64,000 bases of DNA from Skermanella stibiiresistens SB22 (lineage in GTDB: Bacteria > Pseudomonadota > Alphaproteobacteria > Azospirillales > Azospirillaceae): positions 62,001 to 126,000 of the forward strand of contig NZ_AVFL01000019.1 of the NCBI RefSeq assembly GCF_000576635.1. Reading direction: 5' to 3'. Positions within the stretch are counted from its first letter, which is position 1; every line of letters starts with the position of its first letter. The notes under the pieces are model-generated. The model was not told where the DNA came from and searched no databases. It saw only the letters and a list, made by a program, of their open reading frames with translations. The position numbers were made by a program, and so were the translations under genes. Of this stretch, positions 1-7,987 are shown piece after piece.

Positions 1-29
1 CCGTCGTCCGGAAGGCACCGACATAACGA

Positions 30-1316
30 TCATCTGGGAACGTGTCCGCTAGCCATTGGGGTGATCAGGCGCGACGTACCCCGCTCCACGAACGCCGGCC
101 GCGGGGGATGTCGCGGCGGCGTGTTGGCTGGCGGGGGCACGCTCCGCCGCGCCGCGACGCGTCTGGCGAACTCTCCCAGCACCATCCGGTAGAGGGCGTC
201 GCCCAGCATCGCGTCCTCCAGGCCCTCGTCGATGTTGGGATTGTCGTTGACCTCGATGACCAGCGCTCCCCGTGGGGTTTCCTTGATGTCCACGCCGTAG
301 AGGCCATCGCCGATCGTTCGGGCCGCCTGGACGGCCGCGTCCACCACTGGCGCTGGAACGTTGGGCAGCGCCACGGCCTCGGTGGCGCCTTCCTCGGAGG
401 TGCCGTTCGGCGCGTGGCGGAAGATCTGCCAATGTCCTCGCGCCATGCGATAGCGGCAGGCGAACAACGGCCGGCCCGCCAGGATGGCGATCCGCCAGTC
501 GAATTCGGTCTGGACATATTCCTGGGCCACGATCAGGCGGGATGAGCGCAGCAGCGTCGCCCCGATCGCCGCCAGTTCGTCCGCGTTCATGGCCTTGAAG
601 ACGCCCAGGCTGCTGCAACCATCCGGCGATTTGAGCACCAGCGGATAGCCCATTTCCGTCGCGGCCGCCGTCAAACCCCCGCCGTCGATCACGCGGGTGC
701 GGGGCGTGGCGACGCCATGCCGCCGCAGGATCTCGGCCAGGAACACCTTGTTGCAGCACCGGAGGATCGATCGCGGATCGTCCATCACGGGCATTCCAGC
801 TATCCGCGCCGCCGTCGCGTAACGGAAGCTGGGGTGAACCACGCTCGTCGTCTCGCGAATGAACAGCGCGTCGAACCGGGTCAGCCACGCCCTGTCATCG
901 TGACGGATCAGGTCGACCGCGATGTTCATGTCGGAGCCTACCCGCCGAAAGCGCTCCAGCGTTTGGCGGCGCGACGGTGGGTGCGGGTCGCCGGGATCGT
1001 GCAGGATGGCGAGGCGGGCCTCGCCAAGCTCCCGCGCCGGAGTGATGGCGGGTCTGTCGCCGGAGTGGGACATTCCGGACACGTCCCGCGCGACGCGGTT
1101 CAAGGTTGGGAGAACCCTGTGTCCGCGCGCTTCCCCCAGCAGGGAACAGTAATAGCGGCTCGACAAATAGCCTCCCTGGCAAAGATTCACGATCAGGCCG
1201 TCGGCGGGGCAAAGGGAGGGTTCGGCGACATAGCGATCGAAAGGGAGGACGCGCGTGGTGCCGTTGGCGAGGATGGCGTCAGCCTCGCGCTCGACCACGA
1301 AGGTCGTATGGGGCAT
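30..1316 (-). CDS. RimK-like ATP-grasp ligase
   Basis: Predicted cytoplasmic ATP-grasp ligase of the RimK/glutathione synthetase type, 428 residues. Such enzymes form amide bonds by acyl-phosphate activation. The N-terminal third is poorly conserved. The ATP-grasp core is visible as 'PLVLKSPDG' (nucleotide-binding Lys), an 'AQEYV' hinge region and the metal-binding 'VIEVNDNPNIDEG' near the C-terminus, a phrase typical of RimK-like proteins. The ATG at 1316 is chosen; an in-frame TTG at 1337 would overlap the stop of the preceding small gene. It is the last gene of a run of three small genes on the same strand, separated or overlapped by only a few bases, so they are probably cotranscribed. 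The acceptor substrate cannot be told from sequence. Confidence 0.8.
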   Translation of the reverse strand: MPHTTFVVEREADAILANGTTRVLPFDRYVAEPSLCPADGLIVNLCQGGYLSSRYYCSLLGEARGHRVLPTLNRVARDVSGMSHSGDRPAITPARELGEARLAILHDPGDPHPPSRRQTLERFRRVGSDMNIAVDLIRHDDRAWLTRFDALFIRETTSVVHPSFRYATAARIAGMPVMDDPRSILRCCNKVFLAEILRRHGVATPRTRVIDGGGLTAAATEMGYPLVLKSPDGCSSLGVFKAMNADELAAIGATLLRSSRLIVAQEYVQTEFDWRIAILAGRPLFACRYRMARGHWQIFRHAPNGTSEEGATEAVALPNVPAPVVDAAVQAARTIGDGLYGVDIKETPRGALVIEVNDNPNIDEGLEDAMLGDALYRMVLGEFARRVAARRSVPPPANTPPRHPPRPAFVERGTSRLITPMASGHVPR

Positions 1317-1333
1317 GGTTGGGATTCCCGAAG

Positions 1334-1522
1334 TCAATCTTGGGATAGGATTTCGCCGCCGCGATCGGATCCGGCGACGGAGGCCGACGCCAGGAACAAG
1401 TTCGGCAGGCGCTGGGCCGTCGCCCAGCCGCGAACTCCCACCAGGGAGACCAGAACGATCGACGCCAGGGACAAACCCGCGATCATCGCGATGATCGCGC
1501 CGCTTCTTGGGTGGAAAGTCAT
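1334..1522 (-). CDS. small single-span membrane protein (62 aa)
   Basis: Unrecognised 62-residue protein. Residues about 6-30 (rich in Ala, Ile, Leu, Val, Ser) form one likely membrane helix, followed by a polar tail. The ATG at 1522 lies 4 nt after the stop of the preceding 51-aa gene, and its own stop lies just upstream of the RimK-like gene, so translation may be coupled. No function is assigned. Codon use is GC-rich like the neighbours. It could be a non-coding reading frame, but the tight packing and hydrophobic pattern argue for a real gene. Confidence 0.45.
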   Translation of the reverse strand: MTFHPRSGAIIAMIAGLSLASIVLVSLVGVRGWATAQRLPNLFLASASVAGSDRGGEILSQD

Positions 1523-1526
1523 GGCG

Positions 1527-1682
1527 TCATACCCCACCCAACCATCGTGAGCCGTACGCGGCCGCCAGGATGAACAGGATGGCGAGGGCGAAGCGGAAGA
1601 GGATGAGCCGGGCACGCTCGACCTCCGGCCGCGATCCGCGCGGCGCATTGAGGGGTGGCCTGTTCGCGGAACCCTTGGTCAT
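1527..1682 (-). CDS. small single-span membrane protein (51 aa)
   Basis: Unrecognised 51-residue protein with a basic, Pro-rich N-terminus (about 24 residues) and one predicted membrane helix at residues about 25-46 ending in 'RWLGGV'. The positive-inside rule suggests a cytoplasmic N-terminus. Its ATG at 1682 overlaps the TGA of the 95-aa gene upstream (ATGA), the usual sign of translational coupling. It is followed after 4 nt by another single-span small protein. No homologue is recognised. Confidence 0.5.
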   Translation of the reverse strand: MTKGSANRPPLNAPRGSRPEVERARLILFRFALAILFILAAAYGSRWLGGV

Positions 1683-1966
1683 GATGCCGCGAGCCTTTTC
1701 CCGCCGTGAGGATCCTGGGCACATGGCGCCCATGCCGGCTTCTTGACGATTCCCTGGGCCCGGAGATACGAGGGCATCAGCCTTTCCTGAACGTCCTCCG
1801 GCAGATCATCGCCGAAGGTTTCCAGTATTTCCTCGCGGGCTTTCCGCAGGGCGTCGGCCATCTCGAGGATGGGCAGGTCCTCCAGCCGGCGCGGGGCGGT
1901 TGGCGGGATGGGCGGCGTGATCATCGGAACGAGCCGGTCGACACAGCGTCGAAGCAGGCCATGCAT
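1679..1966 (-). CDS. hypothetical protein (95 aa), first gene of small-protein operon
   Basis: Unrecognised 95-residue soluble protein. A Pro-rich stretch (residues about 15-27) is followed by an acidic amphipathic helix-like region ('ILEMADALRKAREEILETFG') and a basic tail. The start is well supported: AGGAGG lies about 7 nt before the ATG at 1966. Its stop overlaps the next start as ATGA. It heads the minus-strand group ending in the RimK-like ligase; the promoter should be in 1967-2098. It could be a substrate or partner of the ligase, but that is inference from position only. Confidence 0.55.
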   Translation of the reverse strand: MHGLLRRCVDRLVPMITPPIPPTAPRRLEDLPILEMADALRKAREEILETFGDDLPEDVQERLMPSYLRAQGIVKKPAWAPCAQDPHGGKRLAAS

Positions 1967-2098
1967 GGGGTCCTCCTGGGTGGACTTGGCTTGTCACCGG
2001 AGGGAATGATCCCATGTGGTCGCGTTAATTTGGATATGGAAGGTTGTAAAATCCGCGCATTGGGCGCGTAAGGGAAACATAAGGACGCGAGGGGCCCG

Positions 2099-3091
2099 TC
2101 AGTAGCCGCGATCCTCCCGAACGACGTTGCGGAGCGGCAGGCCCTCGGCGGCGCGGCGGAGGTTGTCGGCCAGGATCGCGAGGCAGCGGTCGATGTAGCT
2201 GGTCGGATCGTCGGCCGAGACGTGCGGCACCACCATCAGGTTCGGCACGTCCCACCAGCGGGCGGAGGCGGGCAGGGGCTCGCGCTCGAACACGTCCAGG
2301 ATGGCGCCGGAAACGTGCCCCCTCTCCAGCGCGTCGGCGAGGGCGTCATAATCCATCACGGCGGCGCGCGACAGGTTGACCACCCCGGCCCCCGGCTTCA
2401 ACGCCGCCAGTTCCGCGGCGCCGATGACGCCGCGCGTCCGGTCCGTCAGGGGGCAGGTGACGACCAGGAAGTCGGCCTTCGGCAACACCTCGCCCAGCCG
2501 CTCGGGGGTCACCATGTGATCGACATGGGGGTGCGACCCGCCGCCGCGCCGTACGCCCAGCACCTCGATCCCGAGCAGCCGCGCCTTCTCCGCCACGGCT
2601 CCGCCCAGGGCACCGACGCCGTGGATCAGGACCCGCTTGCCGGCGATCGGGCCATTCAGGTGACGGTGCCAGACATGGGCCCGCTGGTTGGTGGCGAACA
2701 GCGGGATGCGGTCGTTCAGCATCAGCAGGGCCATCAGGCCGAACTCGCCGACCTTGGCGGCGTGGACGCCGCTGCTGTTGGTCAGCACCGCCCCCGCCGG
2801 CAGCCAGTCCAGCGGCAGATAGGGCTCGACCCCCGCGCTTGTGCAGTGGACCAAGCGCAGGTTGGGCGCGTTGGCCGACAGCAGCGCCGTGTCGATCTTG
2901 CCACCCATGAAGAGGGTGGCGCGGCGCAGGGCCTCCAGGTCGCGCTGGTCGTCGAACCGGACCGTGACCTCCACCTCGGGTCCCAAGGCGTCCCGCACCG
3001 CCGTCTCGCCGATCAGATAGGCGGGATCGCGGCCCCGCGCATTCTCGACATAAAGCCGCGCGCCGCCCTCCAACCAAGCCGCCCGCGTCAC
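2099..3091 (-). CDS. D-isomer-specific 2-hydroxyacid dehydrogenase
   Basis: NAD(P)-dependent 2-hydroxyacid dehydrogenase (glyoxylate/hydroxypyruvate reductase type), 330 residues, cytoplasmic. The Rossmann motif appears as 'GVGALGG' near residue 155; the substrate-binding Arg sits in 'NLSRAAVMD' and the catalytic His in 'VVPHVSADD'. It starts with GTG at 3091, overlapping the TGA of the enolase-superfamily gene upstream by 4 nt, so the two are coupled. Together they suggest sugar-acid or hydroxy-acid catabolism: a dehydratase/racemase making a 2-oxo acid and a reductase acting on a 2-oxo or 2-hydroxy acid. The exact substrate is unknown. Confidence 0.85.
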   Translation of the reverse strand: MTRAAWLEGGARLYVENARGRDPAYLIGETAVRDALGPEVEVTVRFDDQRDLEALRRATLFMGGKIDTALLSANAPNLRLVHCTSAGVEPYLPLDWLPAGAVLTNSSGVHAAKVGEFGLMALLMLNDRIPLFATNQRAHVWHRHLNGPIAGKRVLIHGVGALGGAVAEKARLLGIEVLGVRRGGGSHPHVDHMVTPERLGEVLPKADFLVVTCPLTDRTRGVIGAAELAALKPGAGVVNLSRAAVMDYDALADALERGHVSGAILDVFEREPLPASARWWDVPNLMVVPHVSADDPTSYIDRCLAILADNLRRAAEGLPLRNVVREDRGY

Positions 3092-4251
3092 TTGCCAATC
3101 CGGGAATGCAGGTGCGGCGCCACGCGCTCCTCGACCAACTCGACGCCGTAGCCCGGCCGATCCGGAATATCGACCCTGCCGCCGCGCACTCGCGTCTCGA
3201 CAGCGTCGTCCACCAGGGCGAAGTGCTCCGGAACGCGGAACGGGTAAAGCTCCTGGATCAGGAAGTTCGGGATGCAGGCGTCCAGATGAAGCGCCACGGC
3301 GCTGGCGACCGGCCCGGCGCAGACATGGGGCGCCACCCGCATGCTGTAGGCTTCCGCCATGGCGGCGATCTTCTTGGCCTCCATGATGCCGCCGGTGGTC
3401 CCGATATCCGGCTGGATGATGGCGGCGGCGTGCTTCTCGAACACGGGACGGAAGCCGTAGCGGGTGTACAGCCGCTCGCCCACCGCGATCGACACGTCCA
3501 GCTTGTCAGACACCATCTTCAGCGCGTCGATGTCGGAAGGATCGACCGGCTCCTCCAGGAACAGCAGGTCGAACTCCTCCAGCCTGCGGCCGACCTGGAT
3601 GATCGCGTCGGGGGTCAGCTCGGCGCTCATGTCCACCATCAGGTCGACATCCGGCCCAACCGCGTCGCGCACCGCCTTGACCTGCGCCACCGCGCGCTCG
3701 GTCACCGACCGGTCGAACTCCCGGCGCGAGACGTGGGAGAAGATGCCGTTGGCGTGGTCGGGGATCGGCCGGCCGAGCGGATAGAACTTCAGCGCGTCGT
3801 AGCCCTTCTCGACCACCGCCGCCGCGGCGCGCGCCAGTTCGACCGGCGTCGTCGCCCGGAACGACCAGCCATTGGCGTAGGTCCTGACGTCGTCGCGGAA
3901 CTTGCCGCCCAGCAGCTGATAGACGGGGACGTTCAGGGCGCGGCCCTTGATGTCCCACAGCGCCTGCTCGATCGCGCTGATCGCCGCGAAGACGATCGGG
4001 CCGCCGCCCTTGGCCCAGAAGGTGTGGTCGTAGAGATCGCTCCAGATCGCCTCGATGCGCGACGCGTCACGGCCCAGCACCAGCTTCTCGATGAACTCGC
4101 CGATCAGGGTGGCTGCGGCGTTGGCGCCGGAGCCATAGGCCAGGGCCGCCTCGCCCAGGCCATGGATGCCCTCGTCGGTCCTGAGTCTCAGGATGACCGG
4201 ATTCCTGCCATCGATCAGGGGGCTGTAGATCTCCGCGCCGGTGACTTTCAT
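3088..4251 (-). CDS. mandelate racemase/muconate lactonizing enzyme family protein
   Basis: Enolase-superfamily enzyme of the MR subgroup, 387 residues, which abstracts the alpha proton of a carboxylic acid; many members dehydrate sugar acids. Metal ligands are visible in order: Asp in 'LMVDMSAEL', Glu in 'LFLEEPVDPSD', Glu in 'AVGERLYTR'; 'QPDIGTTGG' and the His of 'APHVCAGPV' complete the MR-type active site. I use ATG 4251; an in-frame GTG at 4260 is possible. It is coupled to the 2-hydroxyacid dehydrogenase downstream and preceded by an inverted repeat at 4293-4314 that may be its operator. Galactonate- or related aldonate-dehydratase activity is plausible but not proven. Confidence 0.85.
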   Translation of the reverse strand: MKVTGAEIYSPLIDGRNPVILRLRTDEGIHGLGEAALAYGSGANAAATLIGEFIEKLVLGRDASRIEAIWSDLYDHTFWAKGGGPIVFAAISAIEQALWDIKGRALNVPVYQLLGGKFRDDVRTYANGWSFRATTPVELARAAAAVVEKGYDALKFYPLGRPIPDHANGIFSHVSRREFDRSVTERAVAQVKAVRDAVGPDVDLMVDMSAELTPDAIIQVGRRLEEFDLLFLEEPVDPSDIDALKMVSDKLDVSIAVGERLYTRYGFRPVFEKHAAAIIQPDIGTTGGIMEAKKIAAMAEAYSMRVAPHVCAGPVASAVALHLDACIPNFLIQELYPFRVPEHFALVDDAVETRVRGGRVDIPDRPGYGVELVEERVAPHLHSRIGK

Positions 4252-4292
4252 CTTCCACACTCGCCAGGTTGTTTAACCCGGCGAGCCTAGGG

Positions 4293-4314
4293 ATTGGACG
4301 GGTGCGCGTCCAAT
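4293..4314 (-). promoter_or_regulatory. inverted repeat, candidate operator
   Basis: Perfect 8-bp arms ATTGGACG / CGTCCAAT separated by 6 bp, 42 nt upstream of the enolase-superfamily start. Position and symmetry fit a repressor site; the regulator is not identified nearby. Confidence 0.4.
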
Positions 4315-4328
4315 ACCACTCCGTTACA

Positions 4329-4352
4329 GGGCTATGCCGGGATGCATAGCCC
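4329..4352 (-). terminator. stem-loop after patatin gene
   Basis: Perfect 9-bp arms GGGCTATGC / GCATAGCCC with a 6-nt loop, 27 nt after the patatin stop. There is no clear U-run, so it may be a weak or Rho-assisted terminator or a transcript-stabilising hairpin that separates the two minus-strand units. Confidence 0.4.
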
Positions 4353-4378
4353 CCCTGGTGGTCCGATCTGGTCGGGTC

Positions 4379-5500
4379 TCACCGGCGGTCGGTTTCCATG
4401 GGTGGGGCCAGCACCGGACCGCCCGGCCCCGAGGAGGCGTCCGGATCCGAGGCCGGGGCCGCCGTCAGGAAGATGCCGCGCAGATCGATGCTCGACCGCT
4501 CTCCGATATGGCTCCAATTCCCCCTCAGCCAAGCGTCGGCGGTCGCCTGGCCCAGCGCCTTGAGGTGCAGCAGGAAGTCCCACTCGGCGTTCATCTTGCT
4601 GGTGGCGCCCAGCGCGCTCAAGTTCTCCTCGTCGCCGATCATGTGGACCCGCATGTTCTTCAGGCGCTTCGCCTCGGTGTCCTTCAGCGTGTCGCGCTCG
4701 ATCAGCCGCTGGACGAAAGCGATGGCCCGCATCTCCGCCATCAGCGAGGCGTTGAAGCTGATCTCGTTGACCCGGTTCATGATCTCGACCGTCGTGCGCG
4801 GCGTGCCCTTGCGCTCCAAGGGGTTGATCTGGACGACCGCGATGTCGCGGCTGTCGCAGTGGTAGATCAGCGGCCAGATCACCGGGTTGCCCATGTAGCC
4901 GCCATCCCAATATGGCACGCCCTCGATCTCGATCGCCTGGAAGGTGAAGGGCAGGCAGGCCGAGGCCAGAAGCACGTCGCGGGTGATCTCGTGCCGCCAG
5001 AACACCCGCGCCCGCCCGGTCTCCACATTGGTCGCGGCGATGAACAGCTTGATGCTGTCGCAGCCCTGGATGTCCTTCTCGTCGATCAGTTCGGTCAGCA
5101 CGGTGCGCAGCGGATTGACGCCCAGCGGATTGCTCTGGTAGGGCGACAGCAAGTGGGAGAACCATTCCAGCAAGCCGATCCCGGCGTTGTGGTCCAGGTT
5201 CCACCGTCCCAACAGGCGGTCGGCCAGGCTGCGCCGGATCGGATTGAATTGCGACAGTTCCGATGTTCGGCGCCAGAACTGGTCCAGCGTCGCCTTCGCT
5301 TCCGCCCGTCCTCCCCGTGTCCAACCCTGCGCCAGGGCCGCCGCGTTCATGGCGCCGGCACTGGTGCCGCTCACGCCTTCGATGACGAGGTGTCGCTCGT
5401 CCAACAGCCGGTCCAGGACACCCCAGGTGAAGGCGCCATGGCTGCCCCCGCCCTGGAGCGCCAGGTTGACCGTCTTGGTTCCTTGGCCATTGGCCTTCAT
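4379..5500 (-). CDS. patatin-like phospholipase (DUF3734 type)
   Basis: Patatin-fold serine acyl hydrolase, 373 residues. The N-terminal oxyanion loop is 'GGGSHGAF' (residues about 17-24), the nucleophile elbow is 'GTSAG' (about 46-50) and the catalytic Asp is in 'DGGYMGNP' (about 200), giving a complete Ser-Asp dyad. The C-terminal third, beginning around 'NEISFNASLMAEMRAIAF', resembles the DUF3734 extension found on many bacterial patatins. No signal peptide is seen. It is the last gene after 3-hydroxybutyrate dehydrogenase, a CBS protein and acetoacetate decarboxylase, a grouping that fits storage-polymer or lipid turnover. Its actual substrate is not shown by sequence. Confidence 0.88.
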   Translation of the reverse strand: MKANGQGTKTVNLALQGGGSHGAFTWGVLDRLLDERHLVIEGVSGTSAGAMNAAALAQGWTRGGRAEAKATLDQFWRRTSELSQFNPIRRSLADRLLGRWNLDHNAGIGLLEWFSHLLSPYQSNPLGVNPLRTVLTELIDEKDIQGCDSIKLFIAATNVETGRARVFWRHEITRDVLLASACLPFTFQAIEIEGVPYWDGGYMGNPVIWPLIYHCDSRDIAVVQINPLERKGTPRTTVEIMNRVNEISFNASLMAEMRAIAFVQRLIERDTLKDTEAKRLKNMRVHMIGDEENLSALGATSKMNAEWDFLLHLKALGQATADAWLRGNWSHIGERSSIDLRGIFLTAAPASDPDASSGPGGPVLAPPMETDRR

Positions 5501-5552
5501 GCCGCTCGCTCCATCACGCCTCGCCGGCGGGCGTTACCGTCGGACTGTTCCA

Positions 5553-6293
5553 TCAGGCGAGATAATCATACGCGACCTCGCCATAGGGCAAGGTCATGTC
5601 GGCCAGCAGATGGCTGCCACAGATCACCTTCCGCACCGGAAAATCCGCGACCGGCGCGTTGACGTGGGGGATCAGGTGCAGCCGGGCCGGGCCCCGCCAA
5701 GCTCCCTTGACCGTGATGTCGGTCATGGCGAAGCGGACCAGTTGGGCTATCTTGGTCCGCCCGTCGACGTCGGGGATCAGCTTCAGGCACACCTGCGTCT
5801 TGCCGATCGCCTTGTGGGCGGCGTCGAGGCTGTCGGCCATGGGCTCGTGCTTGTACGCCATGGTGCCCAGCGCCACCCGCTCCCCGGCGTACCGCAGGGT
5901 GCCGGTCAGGGTGTCCGTGGCCAGCACGAGCTTGGCCTCGGCGTGCTTCTTGGGAAAGCCCCAGATCTCGCGGCCGCTGGCGATCGGGGATTCGTCGTCC
6001 AGGTACATCTGCACCGGGAAGTTGACCGCTTCCCCGTCCAGCAGGCACGGAATCACCGTTCCCGTCTCGGTGTAGTCGCCAAAGCCGGAGCTGTCCGGCA
6101 TCCGCATCCATTCATAGTTCACGATGTCACCGGCGGGGACCAGTGGCTCGGGGACGGCGGCGCGGATGGCGTCGGGGTCGCTGTGATAGCTTATGATCAT
6201 GTATTCCCGGTTGATGAACCGGTAGGGACCCCGCGGGTAACTTGGGCTTATGGCGGGCATCGAGGCGGTCGCGATGATCTCGTCGCGCGTCAT
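5553..6293 (-). CDS. adc: acetoacetate decarboxylase
   Basis: Decarboxylates acetoacetate to acetone and CO2 through a Schiff base on lysine. The 246-residue length matches the family. The active-site lysine pair is visible in 'IWGFPKKHAEAK' (about residues 112-123), preceded by the acidic substrate-pocket segment around 'MYLDDESP'. GGAG lies about 8 nt before the ATG at 6293. It is placed 26 nt after the CBS-domain gene and 52 nt before the patatin gene on the same strand. Beside 3-hydroxybutyrate dehydrogenase, which makes acetoacetate, this gives a direct 3-hydroxybutyrate to acetone route. Confidence 0.88.
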   Translation of the reverse strand: MTRDEIIATASMPAISPSYPRGPYRFINREYMIISYHSDPDAIRAAVPEPLVPAGDIVNYEWMRMPDSSGFGDYTETGTVIPCLLDGEAVNFPVQMYLDDESPIASGREIWGFPKKHAEAKLVLATDTLTGTLRYAGERVALGTMAYKHEPMADSLDAAHKAIGKTQVCLKLIPDVDGRTKIAQLVRFAMTDITVKGAWRGPARLHLIPHVNAPVADFPVRKVICGSHLLADMTLPYGEVAYDYLA

Positions 6294-6319
6294 GGCGTTC
6301 TCCGGAAAAGGGATCTGGC

Positions 6320-6757
6320 TCAGGAGAAGACCGCCCGACAGACGTCGGCACGCGACACGGTGCCGACCAGCTTGCCATTCTCCACCACCGGCAGGCGCCG
6401 GATGTCGCGTGACGCCATCAGGGTCGCCGCCTTGTGCAGGTTGTCGGCGGGTGTCAGGACCAGCGGGTGCCGGATCATGATGGTCTCGATCGGCTGGTTC
6501 GCCATCTCATGGCCCTTCTCCTCGAAGATGCTGTAGCTGTCCTCCAGGTGGCCGCCGGCCTCCAGCACCTCGGTCAGCTGGGGCAGCATGGCCCGCATCA
6601 TGTCGCCCTCGCTCAGCACGCCCAGGAAGTTGTTGTCGTCATCGACCACCGCGATGTCGCTGGCGCTCGACATCCCCAGGATGTCGGCGGCTTGGCGAAG
6701 GGTCGATCCGGCCCGGATGCGCGTGGCGTTGATGCTCATGATCTCACGGATCAGCAT
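6320..6757 (-). CDS. CBS domain-containing protein
   Basis: Stand-alone pair of CBS domains (Bateman module), 145 residues. The first repeat starts with 'IREIMSINATRIRAGSTL' and ends with 'LGVLSEGDMMRA'; the second runs from 'IETIMIRHPLVLTPADNL' to 'LVGTVSRADVC'. Such proteins bind adenine nucleotides or S-adenosyl compounds and act as energy or redox sensors. AGGAG lies about 10 nt before the ATG at 6757. It sits between the 3-hydroxybutyrate dehydrogenase and acetoacetate decarboxylase genes, so it may modulate that pathway, which is inference. Confidence 0.88.
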   Translation of the reverse strand: MLIREIMSINATRIRAGSTLRQAADILGMSSASDIAVVDDDNNFLGVLSEGDMMRAMLPQLTEVLEAGGHLEDSYSIFEEKGHEMANQPIETIMIRHPLVLTPADNLHKAATLMASRDIRRLPVVENGKLVGTVSRADVCRAVFS

Positions 6758-6792
6758 GTCTTGGTTCTCCTGGTTTCTTCCGGAAGCGTCGA

Positions 6793-7575
6793 CTATTGGG
6801 CGGTCCAGGCGCCGTCCACCGGCAGCGCGATTCCCGTCATCGTCGCGGCGGCGTCGCCGCACAGGAAGACCGCGAGCGCGCCGAGATGGGCCGGCGTGGT
6901 GAATTCCAGCAGCGGCTGCTTCTCCGCCAGCAGGTCGTGCTTCGCCTGCTCCTCGGAGATGCCGGACTGTTTGGCGTTGGCCGCGATCTGCTTTTCGACC
7001 AGCGGCGTCAGCACCCAGCCGGGGCAGATCGCGTTGACGGTGACGCCGGTGTTGGCCGCCTCGATCGCCGCGACCTTGGTCATCCCGACGACGCCATGCT
7101 TGGCGGCGACATAGGCGACCTTGTTTGGGCTGGCCACCAGGCCGTGGGCCGAGGCGATGTTGATGATCCGGCCCCAGCCTCGGCTTTTCATGCCCGGCAG
7201 CGCCGCCTTCATGGCGTGGAAGGTTGCCGACATGTTGATCGCGATGATCGCGTCCCACTTGTCGTCGGGGAACTCGTCGATCGAGGCGGTGAACTGGATA
7301 CCGGCGTTGTTGACCAGCACGTCGACCGATCCCAGGGCCGCCTCCGCCTCTGCGATCATGGTCCGGATCTCGGCCGGCTTCGACATATCGGCGCCGGAAT
7401 AATGTGTCTTGATCCCGAAACGGCCCTGGAGGTCGGTGGAAATCCGCTCGATCTCGGCGGGATCGCCGAAACCGTTCAGGATGATGCCGCACCCCGCCTC
7501 CGCCAGCGCCGTGGCGATGCCCAATCCGATCCCGCTGGTGGAACCGGTGACGAGGGCGTTCTTACCTTTCAACAT
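6793..7575 (-). CDS. bdhA: 3-hydroxybutyrate dehydrogenase (SDR)
   Basis: Short-chain dehydrogenase/reductase, 260 residues, interconverting 3-hydroxybutyrate and acetoacetate with NAD. The glycine motif is 'TGSTSGIGLGIA', followed by 'NNAGIQF', catalytic Ser in 'NIASAHGL', and 'YVAAKHG' for Tyr/Lys. The His/Gln/Lys-rich substrate loop ('EKQIAANAKQSGISEEQAK') and the C-terminal 'ALPVDGAWTAQ' are characteristic of bacterial 3-hydroxybutyrate dehydrogenases. The ATG at 7575 ('MLKGKNALVTG') is chosen because upstream codons do not belong to the fold and a GGAAGAGAG element precedes it. First gene of the bdh-CBS-adc-patatin group. Confidence 0.9.
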   Translation of the reverse strand: MLKGKNALVTGSTSGIGLGIATALAEAGCGIILNGFGDPAEIERISTDLQGRFGIKTHYSGADMSKPAEIRTMIAEAEAALGSVDVLVNNAGIQFTASIDEFPDDKWDAIIAINMSATFHAMKAALPGMKSRGWGRIINIASAHGLVASPNKVAYVAAKHGVVGMTKVAAIEAANTGVTVNAICPGWVLTPLVEKQIAANAKQSGISEEQAKHDLLAEKQPLLEFTTPAHLGALAVFLCGDAAATMTGIALPVDGAWTAQ

Positions 7576-7928
7576 TTCAAGGCTCTCTTCCTGGAAGTGA
7601 ACGAAGTGGCGGGACGCGAGGTCCCACTTGCCCGACACGCTATTCCTCAAAGAGACTTTGGTGACGATAAGGAATCGAAAGACAAGCGCCGGCATAAGCC
7701 GGATTTACTTGTTGGTCTCAGAGTTGGCATAATGATTTTTATTGGGTGACGGCGTGTCGACCTATGAAGAACCTAAGCATGCCGCGTCACTTTGACATCC
7801 CCCGACTTCGGATGATGCGCCGCTCTTTTGGTTTTAAAAGATCATACCTGAGTTTAGGGGAGTGCCGCGAAGGAGGTCGCCGGTTCCTCGGGACACCGCG
7901 CCATGCCGGCTCCGCCGCGAAGGTGTTT
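7576..7928. other. intergenic region upstream of bdhA
   Basis: This stretch has no convincing gene. It contains AT-richer segments (about 7670-7760 and 7820-7850) likely to hold the bdhA promoter on the minus strand; I could not identify clear -35/-10 boxes. Confidence 0.4.
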
Positions 7929-7964
7929 GGGGAGCGGTGCCATCATCGCATGGCACCGCTCCCC
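7929..7964 (-). terminator. strong hairpin after the dioxygenase gene
   Basis: Perfect 14-bp arms, GGGGAGCGGTGCCA and its complement, with an 8-nt loop whose outer bases (T/A) can also pair. It lies 23 nt past the dioxygenase stop. The stem is GC-rich but lacks an obvious U-tract on either strand, so termination may be imperfect; it would also insulate bdhA. Confidence 0.55.
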
Positions 7965-7987
7965 GTAAACCTTGGCGTGTGTGGCTT

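Noticed and set aside
42-545. Plus-strand frame at the left edge
   Set aside because: Antisense to the RimK-like gene; no motif or ribosome site.
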